64,000 nucleotides of DNA from Nonomuraea dietziae. GTDB lineage: Bacteria > Actinomycetota > Actinomycetes > Streptosporangiales > Streptosporangiaceae. A program made the translations under genes and the position numbers. The stretch covers positions 4,898,001-4,962,000 of the forward strand of contig NZ_JACIBV010000001.1 in NCBI RefSeq assembly GCF_014195505.1, written 5' to 3'. Shown here piece by piece: positions 25,426 to 33,848 of this stretch; positions within the stretch are counted from its first letter, which is position 1, and each line of letters begins with the position of its first letter. The notes beneath the pieces are model-generated. The model made no database searches. It was not told where the DNA came from and saw only the letters and a program-made list of their open reading frames with translations.

Positions 25426-25443
25426 TGTATGGAATTCAATACA
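25426..25443. promoter_or_regulatory. AT-rich palindrome upstream of the Nudix gene
   Basis: TGTATGGAATTCAATACA is an 18-bp palindrome with one mismatched pair, in an unusually AT-rich 70-bp stretch between the Nudix gene and the reductase gene behind it. It is a plausible operator, perhaps for the HTH-bearing Nudix protein itself. Confidence 0.6.
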
Positions 25444-25468
25444 GAGTCAAGATCTTTGATTCACCGGA

Positions 25469-26059
25469 TCATCTTTGAGATGACTGGTAGGTGGCGATGA
25501 TCACGCCGGTGCCCGTTGTCGTGGAGTCGACCAGGTGGAAGGCCGAGAGGTGCGAGCCCACGTCCGGGAACAGCCGGCGGCCCGCGCCCAGCACCAGCGG
25601 ATGGATGAGCAGGACGAACTCGTCGACGAGGTCGCGCGGCATGAGCGACCTGACCAGCACCCCGCTGCCGAACACCACCAGGTTCTCCACCACCTTTTCC
25701 TTGAGACCCGCCACGGCATCCGCGGCGTCGCCCTTGAGGAGGGTGGAGTTCCGCCAGGGCAGCGGCTCGGTCAGCGTGGTCGACGCCACGTACTTCTGGA
25801 CGCTGTCGAGCGCCTCGGTGAACGGGTTCGGCGCCTGCTTCGGCCAGTAGTCGGCGAAGCGCTCGTAGGTCGTCCGGCCGGCCAGGAGGGACCACGCGCT
25901 CGACATGCGGGCACCCATGGCCTCCTGCATGACCGGGTCCTGGCGCCGGGCGGCCCAACCGCCGTGCAGGAAGCCGTCGCGAGGGTCCTCGTCGGGGTGC
26001 CCAGGAGCCTGCATCACGCCGTCGAGTGACAGGTGCTCGATCGCGATGACCTTGCCCAT
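25469..26059 (-). CDS. Dihydrofolate reductase family protein (RibD C-terminal domain)
   Basis: A 196-residue protein (MGKVIAIEHLSLDGVMQAPG). It has the RibD_C/DHFR-like layout: SLDGVMQAPGHPDED at the N-terminus, LLAGRTTYERFADYWP near residue 58, VVFGSGVLVRSLMPRDLVDE near 128 and LVLGAGRRLFPD near 155. Family members bind NAD(P)H and reduce pterin- or pyrimidine-like substrates; most single-domain actinobacterial members have no proven substrate. ATG 26059 follows GGGGAGG. Confidence 0.9.
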   Translation of the reverse strand: MGKVIAIEHLSLDGVMQAPGHPDEDPRDGFLHGGWAARRQDPVMQEAMGARMSSAWSLLAGRTTYERFADYWPKQAPNPFTEALDSVQKYVASTTLTEPLPWRNSTLLKGDAADAVAGLKEKVVENLVVFGSGVLVRSLMPRDLVDEFVLLIHPLVLGAGRRLFPDVGSHLSAFHLVDSTTTGTGVIIATYQSSQR

Positions 26060-26312
26060 GTCGTACCTCCCCTGTGGTCGTCCGCCGGGATCGCCCCGGC
26101 CTTCTCACCCTCTACACGTACGGCGGGCCGCCGGATCGACAGCGCATGAACCTTCGCCGCACATTGCCGGAAACAGATCTTCGAGAGCCGAGAGGGAGTA
26201 GACCGCCGGACAGGTGCCCTGGTGAAGCGGCCGACTCCGCGATGCCGGATCCGTCAAGTCTTGTGTTACGACGCGAACCCGTCGATCGTCCAGAGCAAAC
26301 GGGAGGAACTCC

Positions 26313-26780
26313 ATGGTTCGCAGCAAGCTGGCGCAGTGCACCGTCGTGGCTCTGGCCGCGACCACCCTCACCGCATCACCCGCCGACGCGGTCACCGGCT
26401 ACACCCCCGAAGGGGTGTGCGGCAGCGGTTTCGGCCGGGTCAAGGACGGCACCAGGGCCGTGGTGGACGACCACGGCGCCGTCTTCGGCCACGTCTACCT
26501 GCTCTACAACGCGCGAACAGGAGAGAACTGCACCGTCACCATCAAGACGAAGTACGTCGGGGAGCCCACCTGGACCGGCGTCAACCTGATCCGGCGCGGT
26601 CGCGACAAACCGCAGGACGCCGGTTACTACCGGTACTACGCCGGGCCGGTGAAGGCGTACGGCAAGGGCATATGCGTCGGTTACCAGGGCCTGGTCTCCG
26701 GGATAAGACCTGGAGGAAAGTTCACCAGCAGCACCCCGGTGGGAGTCGGAGAGCGTACGGCCTGGGGCAACTGCGGCTGA
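26313..26780 (+). CDS. Secreted protein resembling spore-associated protein A
   Basis: A 155-residue protein with a Sec signal peptide (MVRSKLAQCTVVALAATTLT, cleavage after about residue 26, SPADA). The mature part begins TGYTPEGVCGSGFGRVKDG and contains HVYLLYNARTGENCTVTIKT, YYRYYAGPVKAYGKGICVGY and a final Cys. This Cys-spaced pattern (YTPEEVCGSG, YLLYN, YYAGPV) is that of the Streptomyces spore-associated protein SapA group. ATG 26313 has GGGAGGAAC upstream. It is probably exported and linked to the sporulating surface; that role is inferred from the family. Confidence 0.85.
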   Translation: MVRSKLAQCTVVALAATTLTASPADAVTGYTPEGVCGSGFGRVKDGTRAVVDDHGAVFGHVYLLYNARTGENCTVTIKTKYVGEPTWTGVNLIRRGRDKPQDAGYYRYYAGPVKAYGKGICVGYQGLVSGIRPGGKFTSSTPVGVGERTAWGNCG

Positions 26781-26790
26781 GCCCGCCGCC

Positions 26791-27138
26791 TCAGGCGGCG
26801 TGGCCCAGCGCCAGGGAGACGGCCACCGGCACCAGGTACAGCAACGGAAAGGGGACGTGGGAGTAGGAGCGCGCCCGAAGCACGGTGACGACGGCTCCGG
26901 TGAAGTACAGCACCAGGCCGATCGCGGCCAGGACGCCGATGACCGGCACGAGCAGGCCGACCAGCATGCCCGCCGCGCCCGCGGCCTTGGCCACGCCGAG
27001 CCACGGCCACCACGAGCTGGGGACGCCGTACTCGGTCAGGGGCTCCACGACCCATGTGGCGCGGATGAAGATGGAGAAGGCCGAGAAGCCCACCCATGCG
27101 GCGGCCAGAACGGTGACGACCAGGTAGACAGTGGACAT
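26791..27138 (-). CDS. DoxX-like membrane protein
   Basis: A 115-residue, four-helix membrane protein (MSTVYLVVTVLAAAWVGFSA). The segment VPSSWWPWLGVAKAAGAAGM followed by VGLLVPVIGVLAAIGLVLYF matches the DoxX/DUF4267-like small membrane protein pattern common in actinobacteria. No catalytic residues are visible. It is convergent with the SapA-like gene. Confidence 0.85.
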   Translation of the reverse strand: MSTVYLVVTVLAAAWVGFSAFSIFIRATWVVEPLTEYGVPSSWWPWLGVAKAAGAAGMLVGLLVPVIGVLAAIGLVLYFTGAVVTVLRARSYSHVPFPLLYLVPVAVSLALGHAA

Positions 27139-27304
27139 GAGAGATGCTCCTCATCAGGTGGACGCGGTGCGGGGCGCTTGTGAGCCCTTCGCTGTCTTGA
27201 CCCCGCAGGGCGCGGAAGTGTGACAGGGCAGGCGGCCCACCTGACCTCGACCGTCTCGCGCGCTCCTCCGGCGACGGGTTCTCCGACGGGCTTCCGGAGA
27301 GGAG

Positions 27305-29581
27305 CTAGGAGGGCGTGCCCGCCGGCGTCCGCGGTAGCGGTGACGCGTCGAAGGTGCCCTCTCTGCGTACGGTGTGCCAGCGCAGCCGCACCCCGAGCAC
27401 CGCGGTGGCCACCGACTGGATCACGACGAGATACATGAGCTGGCGGTAGACGAACTGCTGCAGGGGCAGCACCCAGAGGGCCGAAGCACGCTCGCCGTCC
27501 AGCCGCAGTGCGTACCAGCCGGTCAACGCCTGCACGATGACGAACCCGCCCCATACCGCCACGACCGGCAGCGGATCGCCCACGGCGGCGCTGTAGACGG
27601 CCATGAGATCGACGACGGGGGCGAGCAGCGGCAACACGACCTGGAACAGGGTGAGATACCCGAGACACCGGCGGCCGAAGGAGGCGCGTTCCAGTACGGC
27701 TCTCCTGTGCTTCCACATCGCCTGCAGGGTGCCGTAGCACCAGCGGTAACGCTGCTTCCACAGCTGGCCGAGAGAGGTCGGGGCCTCGGTCCACGCCAGC
27801 GCCTTCTCCTCGTAGACCACCCGCCATCCGGCCCGGCACAGCGCCATCGTCAGGTCGGTGTCCTCGGCCAGCGTGTCGGTGCTGACGCCGCCGAGCGCGA
27901 TCAGCGCCGAGCGTCTGAAGGCCCCGATCGCGCCCGGCACGGTGGCCATGCAGTCCAGCAGTTCGAAGGCGCGCCGGTCGAGGTTGAAGCCGATCACGTA
28001 CTCGATGTGTTGCCAGCGTCCGATCATGCCACGCCGGTTGCCGACCTTGGTGTTGCCGCTCACCGCGCCGACGGTGGGGTCGGCGAGCTGGCGGATCAGC
28101 TGCCCGATCGTGGCGGGTTCGAAGACGGTGTCACCGTCCACCATGACCAGCAGTTCGTGCCTGGCGTGGGTGATGCCGGTGTTGAGCGCGGACGGTTTGC
28201 CGCCGTTGTGCTGTCTGATCACCCTGACGTTGTCGAAGGCGAGCGCCGCGGCGAGCGCCGCGGTGTCATCGGTGGATCCGTCGTCGACTACCAGTACTTC
28301 GAGCGCGCCCTGGTAGGTGGTGTTCACCAGCGATCTGATCGTCGCCTGGATCCCCGCCGCCTCGTTGTAGGCAGGCACGATGACGGTCACCGGCGGTGGC
28401 GCGAGCCAGGCGGGGGCGCGACCCCTGCGCCTTCTTCCGCCTCGGGTACGGCGGGCGTGCACCCAGGCCAGCACCGCGAAGAAGCCGAGCCTGGCCAGGG
28501 TGAGCACCCCGGCGGCGAACAGCACCCACGACAGCGACTCGGTGAACGCCTTCGAGCCTCTTTGAGCGACATTGAGCACGGCCCCCGCGAACCGCTCCAC
28601 CGGCTTAGCCTGCCGGTGCGCCGAGGGCATCCCGAGCGCCTGCGTCACGGTGACCCCGCGATACCCCTGATCGGCGAGAGCGCCCAGCACCCGATCGACG
28701 GCCTCGACGGTCTGGCGCCTGTCGCCACCGGCATCGTGCATCATGACGATCGCGCCGCGTCCTCTGGAGGGCAGAGCGGCCTTGACGATCTGCGCCGAGC
28801 CGGGTCTGGCCCAGTCCTTGGTGTCCAGGTCGGTGAGCACGAGGAGATATCCCCTGTCCGCGACGGCCTTCAGGCTCTCCCACTGGGGGCCCGTGACCGC
28901 GGCCGGAGTCGAGGAGTACGGCGGGCGGGCCAGCGTCGTGTGCAGGCCTGTCGCCCCTGCGAGTGCCTGCTGCGTCAGCGAGAGCTCCAGCCCGAGCCGC
29001 CAGCCGGGGACCTCGCTCAGATCGGCATGGGCGTAGGTGTGATTACCGATCTCGTGGCCCTCGGCCACGATCCGCCTGGTCAGCTCGGGGTGTTGAGCGA
29101 TCTTGGAGCCGACGGCGAAGAAGGTCGCCTTGGCGCCGTGCTTCTTCAACGCGTCGAGTACCTGAGGGGTCCAGGCGGGGTCGGGGCCGTCGTCGAAGGT
29201 CAGAGCGAGGGTCTTGGCGGGCAGGCGGACGCTGGCGACCTGGCTCCCGGTGAGGTTCAGCATGGGACCGCCCCGCCGTACCCGCTCGAGTTCAGGGGAG
29301 GGAGGGCCGGCGGCGGGCGGGGCCGCGTGTGTCTCGCCGACCACGTTGGTCACGTAGCCGTTGAGCACCAGCGCGCCGGAGGCCAGCAGGAGCCCGACGG
29401 CCAGCAGCAACCAGTGCCCTCTGGGATCGGTGGCCTTCCTGACAGGCTGAGGCGACAGGCCAGGCGGTTCGCTCGGGCTCTTGCGTCGGCCCTCCTCGGG
29501 CTGCGCGGCGCCGGTGTCCTGCCAGGGAAGGAGCGGAGCCGGTGGCCAGACCTGTTTGTCCTGAGGACTCGGGGCCCTCAC
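27305..29581 (-). CDS. Bifunctional polysaccharide deacetylase / GT2 glycosyltransferase (MatB-like)
   Basis: A 758-residue membrane protein. After one N-terminal helix (LLLAVGLLLASGALVLNGY), residues about 115-310 are a NodB/PgaB-type deacetylase: LALTFDDGPDPAWTPQVLD, EIGNHTYAHADLS and RPPYSSTPAAV provide the metal-binding Asp and His residues. After another helix, residues about 395-640 are a processive GT2 domain with VIVPAYNEA, VVDDGSTDDT, VMVDGDTVFEP, EDTDLTMAL and QRYRWCYG (Q/RxxRW). Further helices close the protein. This architecture matches Streptomyces MatB, which makes poly-beta-1,6-N-acetylglucosamine for hyphal aggregation. It is coupled by ATGA overlap to the upstream small gene. 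Confidence 0.92.
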   Translation of the reverse strand: MRAPSPQDKQVWPPAPLLPWQDTGAAQPEEGRRKSPSEPPGLSPQPVRKATDPRGHWLLLAVGLLLASGALVLNGYVTNVVGETHAAPPAAGPPSPELERVRRGGPMLNLTGSQVASVRLPAKTLALTFDDGPDPAWTPQVLDALKKHGAKATFFAVGSKIAQHPELTRRIVAEGHEIGNHTYAHADLSEVPGWRLGLELSLTQQALAGATGLHTTLARPPYSSTPAAVTGPQWESLKAVADRGYLLVLTDLDTKDWARPGSAQIVKAALPSRGRGAIVMMHDAGGDRRQTVEAVDRVLGALADQGYRGVTVTQALGMPSAHRQAKPVERFAGAVLNVAQRGSKAFTESLSWVLFAAGVLTLARLGFFAVLAWVHARRTRGGRRRRGRAPAWLAPPPVTVIVPAYNEAAGIQATIRSLVNTTYQGALEVLVVDDGSTDDTAALAAALAFDNVRVIRQHNGGKPSALNTGITHARHELLVMVDGDTVFEPATIGQLIRQLADPTVGAVSGNTKVGNRRGMIGRWQHIEYVIGFNLDRRAFELLDCMATVPGAIGAFRRSALIALGGVSTDTLAEDTDLTMALCRAGWRVVYEEKALAWTEAPTSLGQLWKQRYRWCYGTLQAMWKHRRAVLERASFGRRCLGYLTLFQVVLPLLAPVVDLMAVYSAAVGDPLPVVAVWGGFVIVQALTGWYALRLDGERASALWVLPLQQFVYRQLMYLVVIQSVATAVLGVRLRWHTVRREGTFDASPLPRTPAGTPS

Positions 29582-30120
29582 TCCTTCGGGCCTTTCGTCT
29601 TGCCCTGGGCGTGTCCCGGCGGGGTCTTGTCCGGGCCGGGCGGCTGGTCAGGGGTGGGGTCGGGTGTCGGTTCCGTGCTCGGTTGCGGATCGCCGCTCGG
29701 CGTCGCGCTTGGTTCGGCGCTGGGAGAGGGCTCCTGCGGGCCCACCACCGTGTCGGGCACGGGCCGCTGTGACGGCGTGGCGGGACGGGTCACGCGGGGC
29801 CTGACCGTGGGGATGGCCCTGGTTCGCGTGGGTGTCGCCGTGGGTGTGGGCCGTCTGGACATACTCGCCCGAGGTGTCGCCGCCGACTCGGAAGCTTCGG
29901 GCGAGGCCGCGCTCGCGGGACTTTCGCCGTCGTCGCCAGGCCAGCCGCTCACCGAGAGCGTCGTGCTGGAGAACAACCCCCCGATCACGATGGCGAACAT
30001 GGCCAGCGCCACCACGCCGGAGGCGATGGAGCTGACGACGACCAGCCGTCGACGTCGACCGCTGTGATCGACGAAGACCGCCTTCTGGATCGGCGTAGGG
30101 CCGTGGTGCTCGGGGGACAC
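29578..30120 (-). CDS. Single-pass membrane protein with Pro/Thr/Ser-rich tail, in matA position
   Basis: A 180-residue protein starting at GTG 30120 (VSPEHHGPTPIQKAVFVDH). A basic stretch GRRRRLVVV is followed by one hydrophobic helix (IASGVVALAMFAIVIGGLF, about residues 30-50). The last 110 residues are low-complexity, rich in Pro, Thr, Ser and Asp, and predicted outside the membrane. Its stop overlaps the deacetylase/GT2 start (ATGA). The arrangement recalls matA upstream of matB, but the tail has no recognisable domain, so a partner or anchoring role is only inferred. Confidence 0.78.
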   Translation of the reverse strand: MSPEHHGPTPIQKAVFVDHSGRRRRLVVVSSIASGVVALAMFAIVIGGLFSSTTLSVSGWPGDDGESPASAASPEASESAATPRASMSRRPTPTATPTRTRAIPTVRPRVTRPATPSQRPVPDTVVGPQEPSPSAEPSATPSGDPQPSTEPTPDPTPDQPPGPDKTPPGHAQGKTKGPKE

Positions 30121-30555
30121 GGCGAGTGATCGTAGTGATGGTTGATAACTAGTCGGGAAATTTCGCCTTTCATTGCGAACCACATCGGCTGCCGACGCGC
30201 CATGCATGCTGCACATCGACGATGCCCTGGAGTGACCTGGGCGCTCCCTGCCCGGCTTCCACCCCTGCACCGGACCCCTGCGGCTGGCCCTTATGACATG
30301 GATCACACCGTCCGTAAATCCAATCATGTCCGGAAGTTGCCTGTGATATTTCTGTGACCGGACACGATCTTGTGGACATTCAGAACGGGGGTTCTGTTCA
30401 TGATCGAACCGACAAGGCATCTGGAGCGGTAGACCGTTACGGCCATCCGCCCGATGGGGGACATCGGGCCGCTGTGCCGACTCTGCCGTCAACCCCCTCC
30501 GCACATGGGGACATCTCTGACATTGCATGTCCGATTTATCCAAAAAGGACGCACA
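30121..30555. other. Divergent intergenic region
   Basis: A 435-bp gap between the divergent matA-position gene and the DNRLRE gene. It is less GC-rich than its surroundings. I see no gene, no clear riboswitch and no strong operator; promoters for both directions must lie here. Confidence 0.4.
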
Positions 30556-31944
30556 TTGAGCATTTCTATGGCCACGCCCCTTCGCCGAGCTGCGCTCGGA
30601 CTCGGAGCGGCCACCCTTCTCGTCGGCGCCACGACCCTCGACGCCGTGGCGACCGTCGACCCGGTGCAGGAGGCCCTCTCCCAGGCCGCCTCCTCGGGCG
30701 CGGCGGTCCAGGTCGCCAGCCTGACCGATGAGAACAGCACGACCGTCGCCAACCCCGACGGCAGCTTCACCACCTCCATCACCTCCGGCCCTTCGAACGT
30801 CCAGCGCGACGGCGCGTGGGTGCCCATCGACACCAGCCTCGTCGCCGAGGGCGGGGTGCTGAAGCCCAAGGCCTCCCGCGCGAAGGTGGAGGTCTCCGCA
30901 GGGGGCAACGACACCCTGGCCAAGCTGACCGACGACCAGGGCAGGGTGTTCTCGCTGCAGTGGCCGACGGCGCTGCCTGCCCCCGTCGTCAAGGACAACG
31001 TCGCGACGTTCGCCAACGCCGCGGGGCCCGGCGCCGACCTGGTCGTCACCGTCATCCCGACCGGCTTCCGCCACGACGTCGTCCTGCGCGAGCGCCCCAC
31101 GGAGCCGCTGGAGCTGCGCATCCCGGTGCGGACGCAGGGCCTGACGCTGTCCGAGACGGCCGACGGCAAGCTGGAGTTGGCCGGCGAGAACGGCCAGCAG
31201 GTCGCCTCCGCCGCGCAGCCCGTCATGTGGGACTCCCGCGGTCACGGCAAGCCCCGCGGTGACTCGATCAAGAAGATCGACACCCAGGTCGAGACGCAGA
31301 ACGGCACCTCGGTGCTCGTGCTCAAGCCGGACACCGCGTACCTGTCGGACCCGAAGACCGTCTACCCGGTCACCGTGGACCCGACGATCACCCTGCCGAT
31401 CGTCACCGACACCGATGTCGCGACCTCCTGGGCCTCCCACCCCGGCGACCCGATGATCATCGCGGGCACCATGCCGTGGGAGAACGGCCAGGGCGGCGAC
31501 ATCATGCGCAGCCTGCTGAAGTTCAACACCGACAACCTCAAGGGCAAGCGCGTCGTCTGGGCCACGCTCAAGGCGTGGAACCTGGAGACCAACAAGTGCG
31601 GCCTCAAGGTGGGCTCCGGGCTCACCGCCGAGCGCATCACCAGCGCCTGGGACGAGACCAACCTCAACTGGGACAACAAGCCCTCCACCACCAGCAGGGG
31701 CGCGTTCACCACCTACGAGGGCCGCGGCCGTACCTGGACCGAGGGATGCGCCCGCGGCGCCGGCTACCTCCAGTGGCCGGTCACCACGATCGCCAAGGAC
31801 TGGGCCGCCGGCGCCGCCAACCACGGCATCCAGCTGCGCAGCGCCGACGAGAAGGAGACCACCAACTGGCGCGCCTTCGCCGCGTCGGAGAACAAGGACG
31901 CCTCGGTCAAGCCCCCGACCCTGAGCGTCACCTACTGGCGCTAG
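30556..31944 (+). CDS. Secreted DNRLRE domain protein
   Basis: A 462-residue exported protein. TTG 30556 is chosen as start because AAGGA lies six bases upstream; the in-frame ATG 30568 would be 18 bases from it. The signal peptide is MATPLRRAALGLGAATLLVG and on to about residue 33. The central part (AKLTDDQGRVFSLQWP, PVTVDPTI) and a C-terminal DNRLRE domain (RSLLKFNTDNLKGKRVVWAT, AWDETNLNWDNKPSTTSRGA, NHGIQLRSADEKETTNWRAF) match secreted actinobacterial proteins that often carry Rhs/YD-like repeats further on. Here the protein ends after the DNRLRE domain. Function is unknown, probably surface-associated. Confidence 0.88.
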   Translation: MSISMATPLRRAALGLGAATLLVGATTLDAVATVDPVQEALSQAASSGAAVQVASLTDENSTTVANPDGSFTTSITSGPSNVQRDGAWVPIDTSLVAEGGVLKPKASRAKVEVSAGGNDTLAKLTDDQGRVFSLQWPTALPAPVVKDNVATFANAAGPGADLVVTVIPTGFRHDVVLRERPTEPLELRIPVRTQGLTLSETADGKLELAGENGQQVASAAQPVMWDSRGHGKPRGDSIKKIDTQVETQNGTSVLVLKPDTAYLSDPKTVYPVTVDPTITLPIVTDTDVATSWASHPGDPMIIAGTMPWENGQGGDIMRSLLKFNTDNLKGKRVVWATLKAWNLETNKCGLKVGSGLTAERITSAWDETNLNWDNKPSTTSRGAFTTYEGRGRTWTEGCARGAGYLQWPVTTIAKDWAAGAANHGIQLRSADEKETTNWRAFAASENKDASVKPPTLSVTYWR

Positions 31945-32007
31945 TCCGCGCCACCCCCTGAGCGGGTCATCCACAAGATCTCCAGTCGGGCCTGAAACGC
32001 CTGGCCA

Positions 32008-32040
32008 GGCGGCCCCACCCGTGCACGCGGTGGGGCCGCC
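32008..32040 (+). terminator. Terminator after the DNRLRE gene
   Basis: Perfect 12-bp stem GGCGGCCCCACC / GGTGGGGCCGCC with a 9-nt loop, 64 bases after the stop codon. No U-tract follows, as is usual in actinomycetes. Confidence 0.85.
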
Positions 32041-32258
32041 TTCCGCGTCGTGGAGCCACTTACCCCGCAGGGGAAGGCGAGGTCGCAGTGGATGGGGTCG
32101 TCCCGACGAGCGCGGCCTCAAGGGCCGCCACGGCCACCGCGAGCCTCAGGGAGACCGAGATGGTGGGCTCTAGGCGCATATCGGCAAAAGAGGTACGTTC
32201 CAGGAGGCGTGATCTCGGGGGACGATCTTGCCCACCCTCAGTTTCCTGGAGGAGCTTC

Positions 32259-33764
32259 ATGCGCTTGTCCTTCCGTAGGGCCGTCGCCGTGGCTGCGGCC
32301 GCGGCTCTGGCCTTACCCCTCTCGCTCACCGCCCCGGCCCAGGCGACGCCCGTCGACGACGTCTTCGCCAAGCTGCTGGTCAAGCAGGTCAAGGGCGCGA
32401 ACGTCAAGAAGCATCTGGACGCGTTCCAGTCCCTCGCCACGGCCAACGGCGGCAACCGCGCCGCGGGCACGCCCGGCTACGACGCCTCCCGCGACTACGT
32501 GGCGAACAAGCTGCGCAAGGCCGGTTACAAGGTCACGCTCCAGCCGATCAACTACGTCGAGAGCTGGGTCGAGAACAGCCCGCCCGTGCTGGGCTCGTAC
32601 GTGCCGAACGAGGACTTCTACACCTTCCAGCCGTCCCCGGCGGGCGACGTCACCGCGCAGGTCCAGGGCGTGGACCTGACGCTGCCGCCCAGCCCGGCGC
32701 CCACCTCGACGAGCGGGTGCGAGATGTCCGACTTCTCGGGCTTCGTGGCGGGACGGATCGCGCTCATCCAGCGCGGCACCTGCCCGTTCGCCACCAAGGT
32801 GCGCAACGCGGGCTTCGCGGGCGCGGCGGGGATCATCGTCTTCAACGAGGGGCAGCCGGGCAGGACCGAGGCCTATCCCCTCGACCTCGGCGAATGGCGC
32901 GCGGGAGTGCCGATGGTGTTCGCCGACTTCGCCGTCGGCCAGGCGCTGGCCGCGCCGGGGACCACCGTCCGGCTCAAGGTCGACTCCACCCTCGTGCTCG
33001 GCACCGACGAGAACGTGATCGCCGAGACCCGGTTCGGCGACCCGAACAACGTCGTGATGGTCGGCGCGCACCTCGACAGCGTGCCCGAGGGCCCCGGCAT
33101 CAACGACAACGCCTCGGGAACCGCGGCCATCCTGGAGACGGCCCTGCAGATGAAGCTCTTCCCCGTGCGCAACAAGGTGCGCTTCGCCTTCTGGGCCGCG
33201 GAGGAGATCGGCCTGCTCGGCTCGGACCAGTACGTCGAGAAGCTGTCCCAGGCCGAACGCGACCGGATCAAGCTCTACCTGAACTTCGACATGGTCGCCT
33301 CCCCCAACTACGCCTACAAGCTCTACGACGGTGACGACTCCGACGCCACCGGCTCCCCCGCGGGCCCTCCCGGATCGGCCGAGATCGAGCAGCAGCTGAA
33401 GGCCTTCTTCACCAGCCGCAGCCTGCCCACCGTCGGCACCGACTTCGACGGCCGCTCCGACTACGGCCCGTTCATCGCGGTCGGCATCCCCTCCGGCGGC
33501 ATCTTCACCGGCGCCGAGCAGCCGAAGACGCCCGAGGAGGCGGCCATGTTCGGCGGTACGGCAGGCGTCGCCTACGACATCTGCTACCACCAGGCGTGCG
33601 ACACGATCACCAACGTCAACGCGACCGCGCTGGACGTCAACTCCGACGCGATCGCCGACTCCGTCGCCCGCTACGCCTTCAACACGCGGAACCTGCCCGA
33701 CAGGGAGGCCGCGCTGACGGCACGCGCCGCCGTACGGGCTGCCACGGGAAGCTCCGCGAGCTGA
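32259..33764 (+). CDS. Secreted M28 family aminopeptidase with PA domain
   Basis: A 501-residue zinc peptidase. ATG 32259 follows GGAGGAG and opens a signal peptide (MRLSFRRAVAVAAAAALALP, cleaved near AQATP). A protease-associated domain occupies about residues 130-245 (GRIALIQRGTCPFATKVRNA). The M28 catalytic domain has GAHLDSVPEGPG (zinc His), GINDNASGTAA (bridging Asp), FWAAEEIGLLGS (general-base Glu and zinc Glu), LNFDMVAS (Asp) and CYHQACDT (zinc His). All ligands are present. It acts outside the cell on peptide N-termini. A truncated-style paralog without PA domain follows 85 bases later. Confidence 0.93.
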   Translation: MRLSFRRAVAVAAAAALALPLSLTAPAQATPVDDVFAKLLVKQVKGANVKKHLDAFQSLATANGGNRAAGTPGYDASRDYVANKLRKAGYKVTLQPINYVESWVENSPPVLGSYVPNEDFYTFQPSPAGDVTAQVQGVDLTLPPSPAPTSTSGCEMSDFSGFVAGRIALIQRGTCPFATKVRNAGFAGAAGIIVFNEGQPGRTEAYPLDLGEWRAGVPMVFADFAVGQALAAPGTTVRLKVDSTLVLGTDENVIAETRFGDPNNVVMVGAHLDSVPEGPGINDNASGTAAILETALQMKLFPVRNKVRFAFWAAEEIGLLGSDQYVEKLSQAERDRIKLYLNFDMVASPNYAYKLYDGDDSDATGSPAGPPGSAEIEQQLKAFFTSRSLPTVGTDFDGRSDYGPFIAVGIPSGGIFTGAEQPKTPEEAAMFGGTAGVAYDICYHQACDTITNVNATALDVNSDAIADSVARYAFNTRNLPDREAALTARAAVRAATGSSAS

Positions 33765-33777
33765 CCCTCATCACGTG

Positions 33778-33810
33778 AAGGAGGGCGCTCCCACAGGAGC
33801 CGCCCTCCTT
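33778..33810 (+). terminator. Terminator after the first M28 gene
   Basis: Stem AAGGAGGGCG / CGCCCTCCTT with a partly paired internal CTCC/GGAG, 13 bases after the stop codon. Confidence 0.8.
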
Positions 33811-33848
33811 CCATCGCACCCTCTGTCCCACCCCCCACGGAGGAACCG

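Noticed and set aside
27374..30067. An 897-codon plus-strand frame
   Set aside because: It runs antisense across the MatB-like and matA-position genes, with no domain and biased His/Arg/Gly composition.
30121..30555. Possible riboswitch (such as a ydaO/c-di-AMP type) upstream of the secreted DNRLRE gene
   Set aside because: The conserved motifs of that class were not found on inspection; a covariance-model search would be needed to decide.
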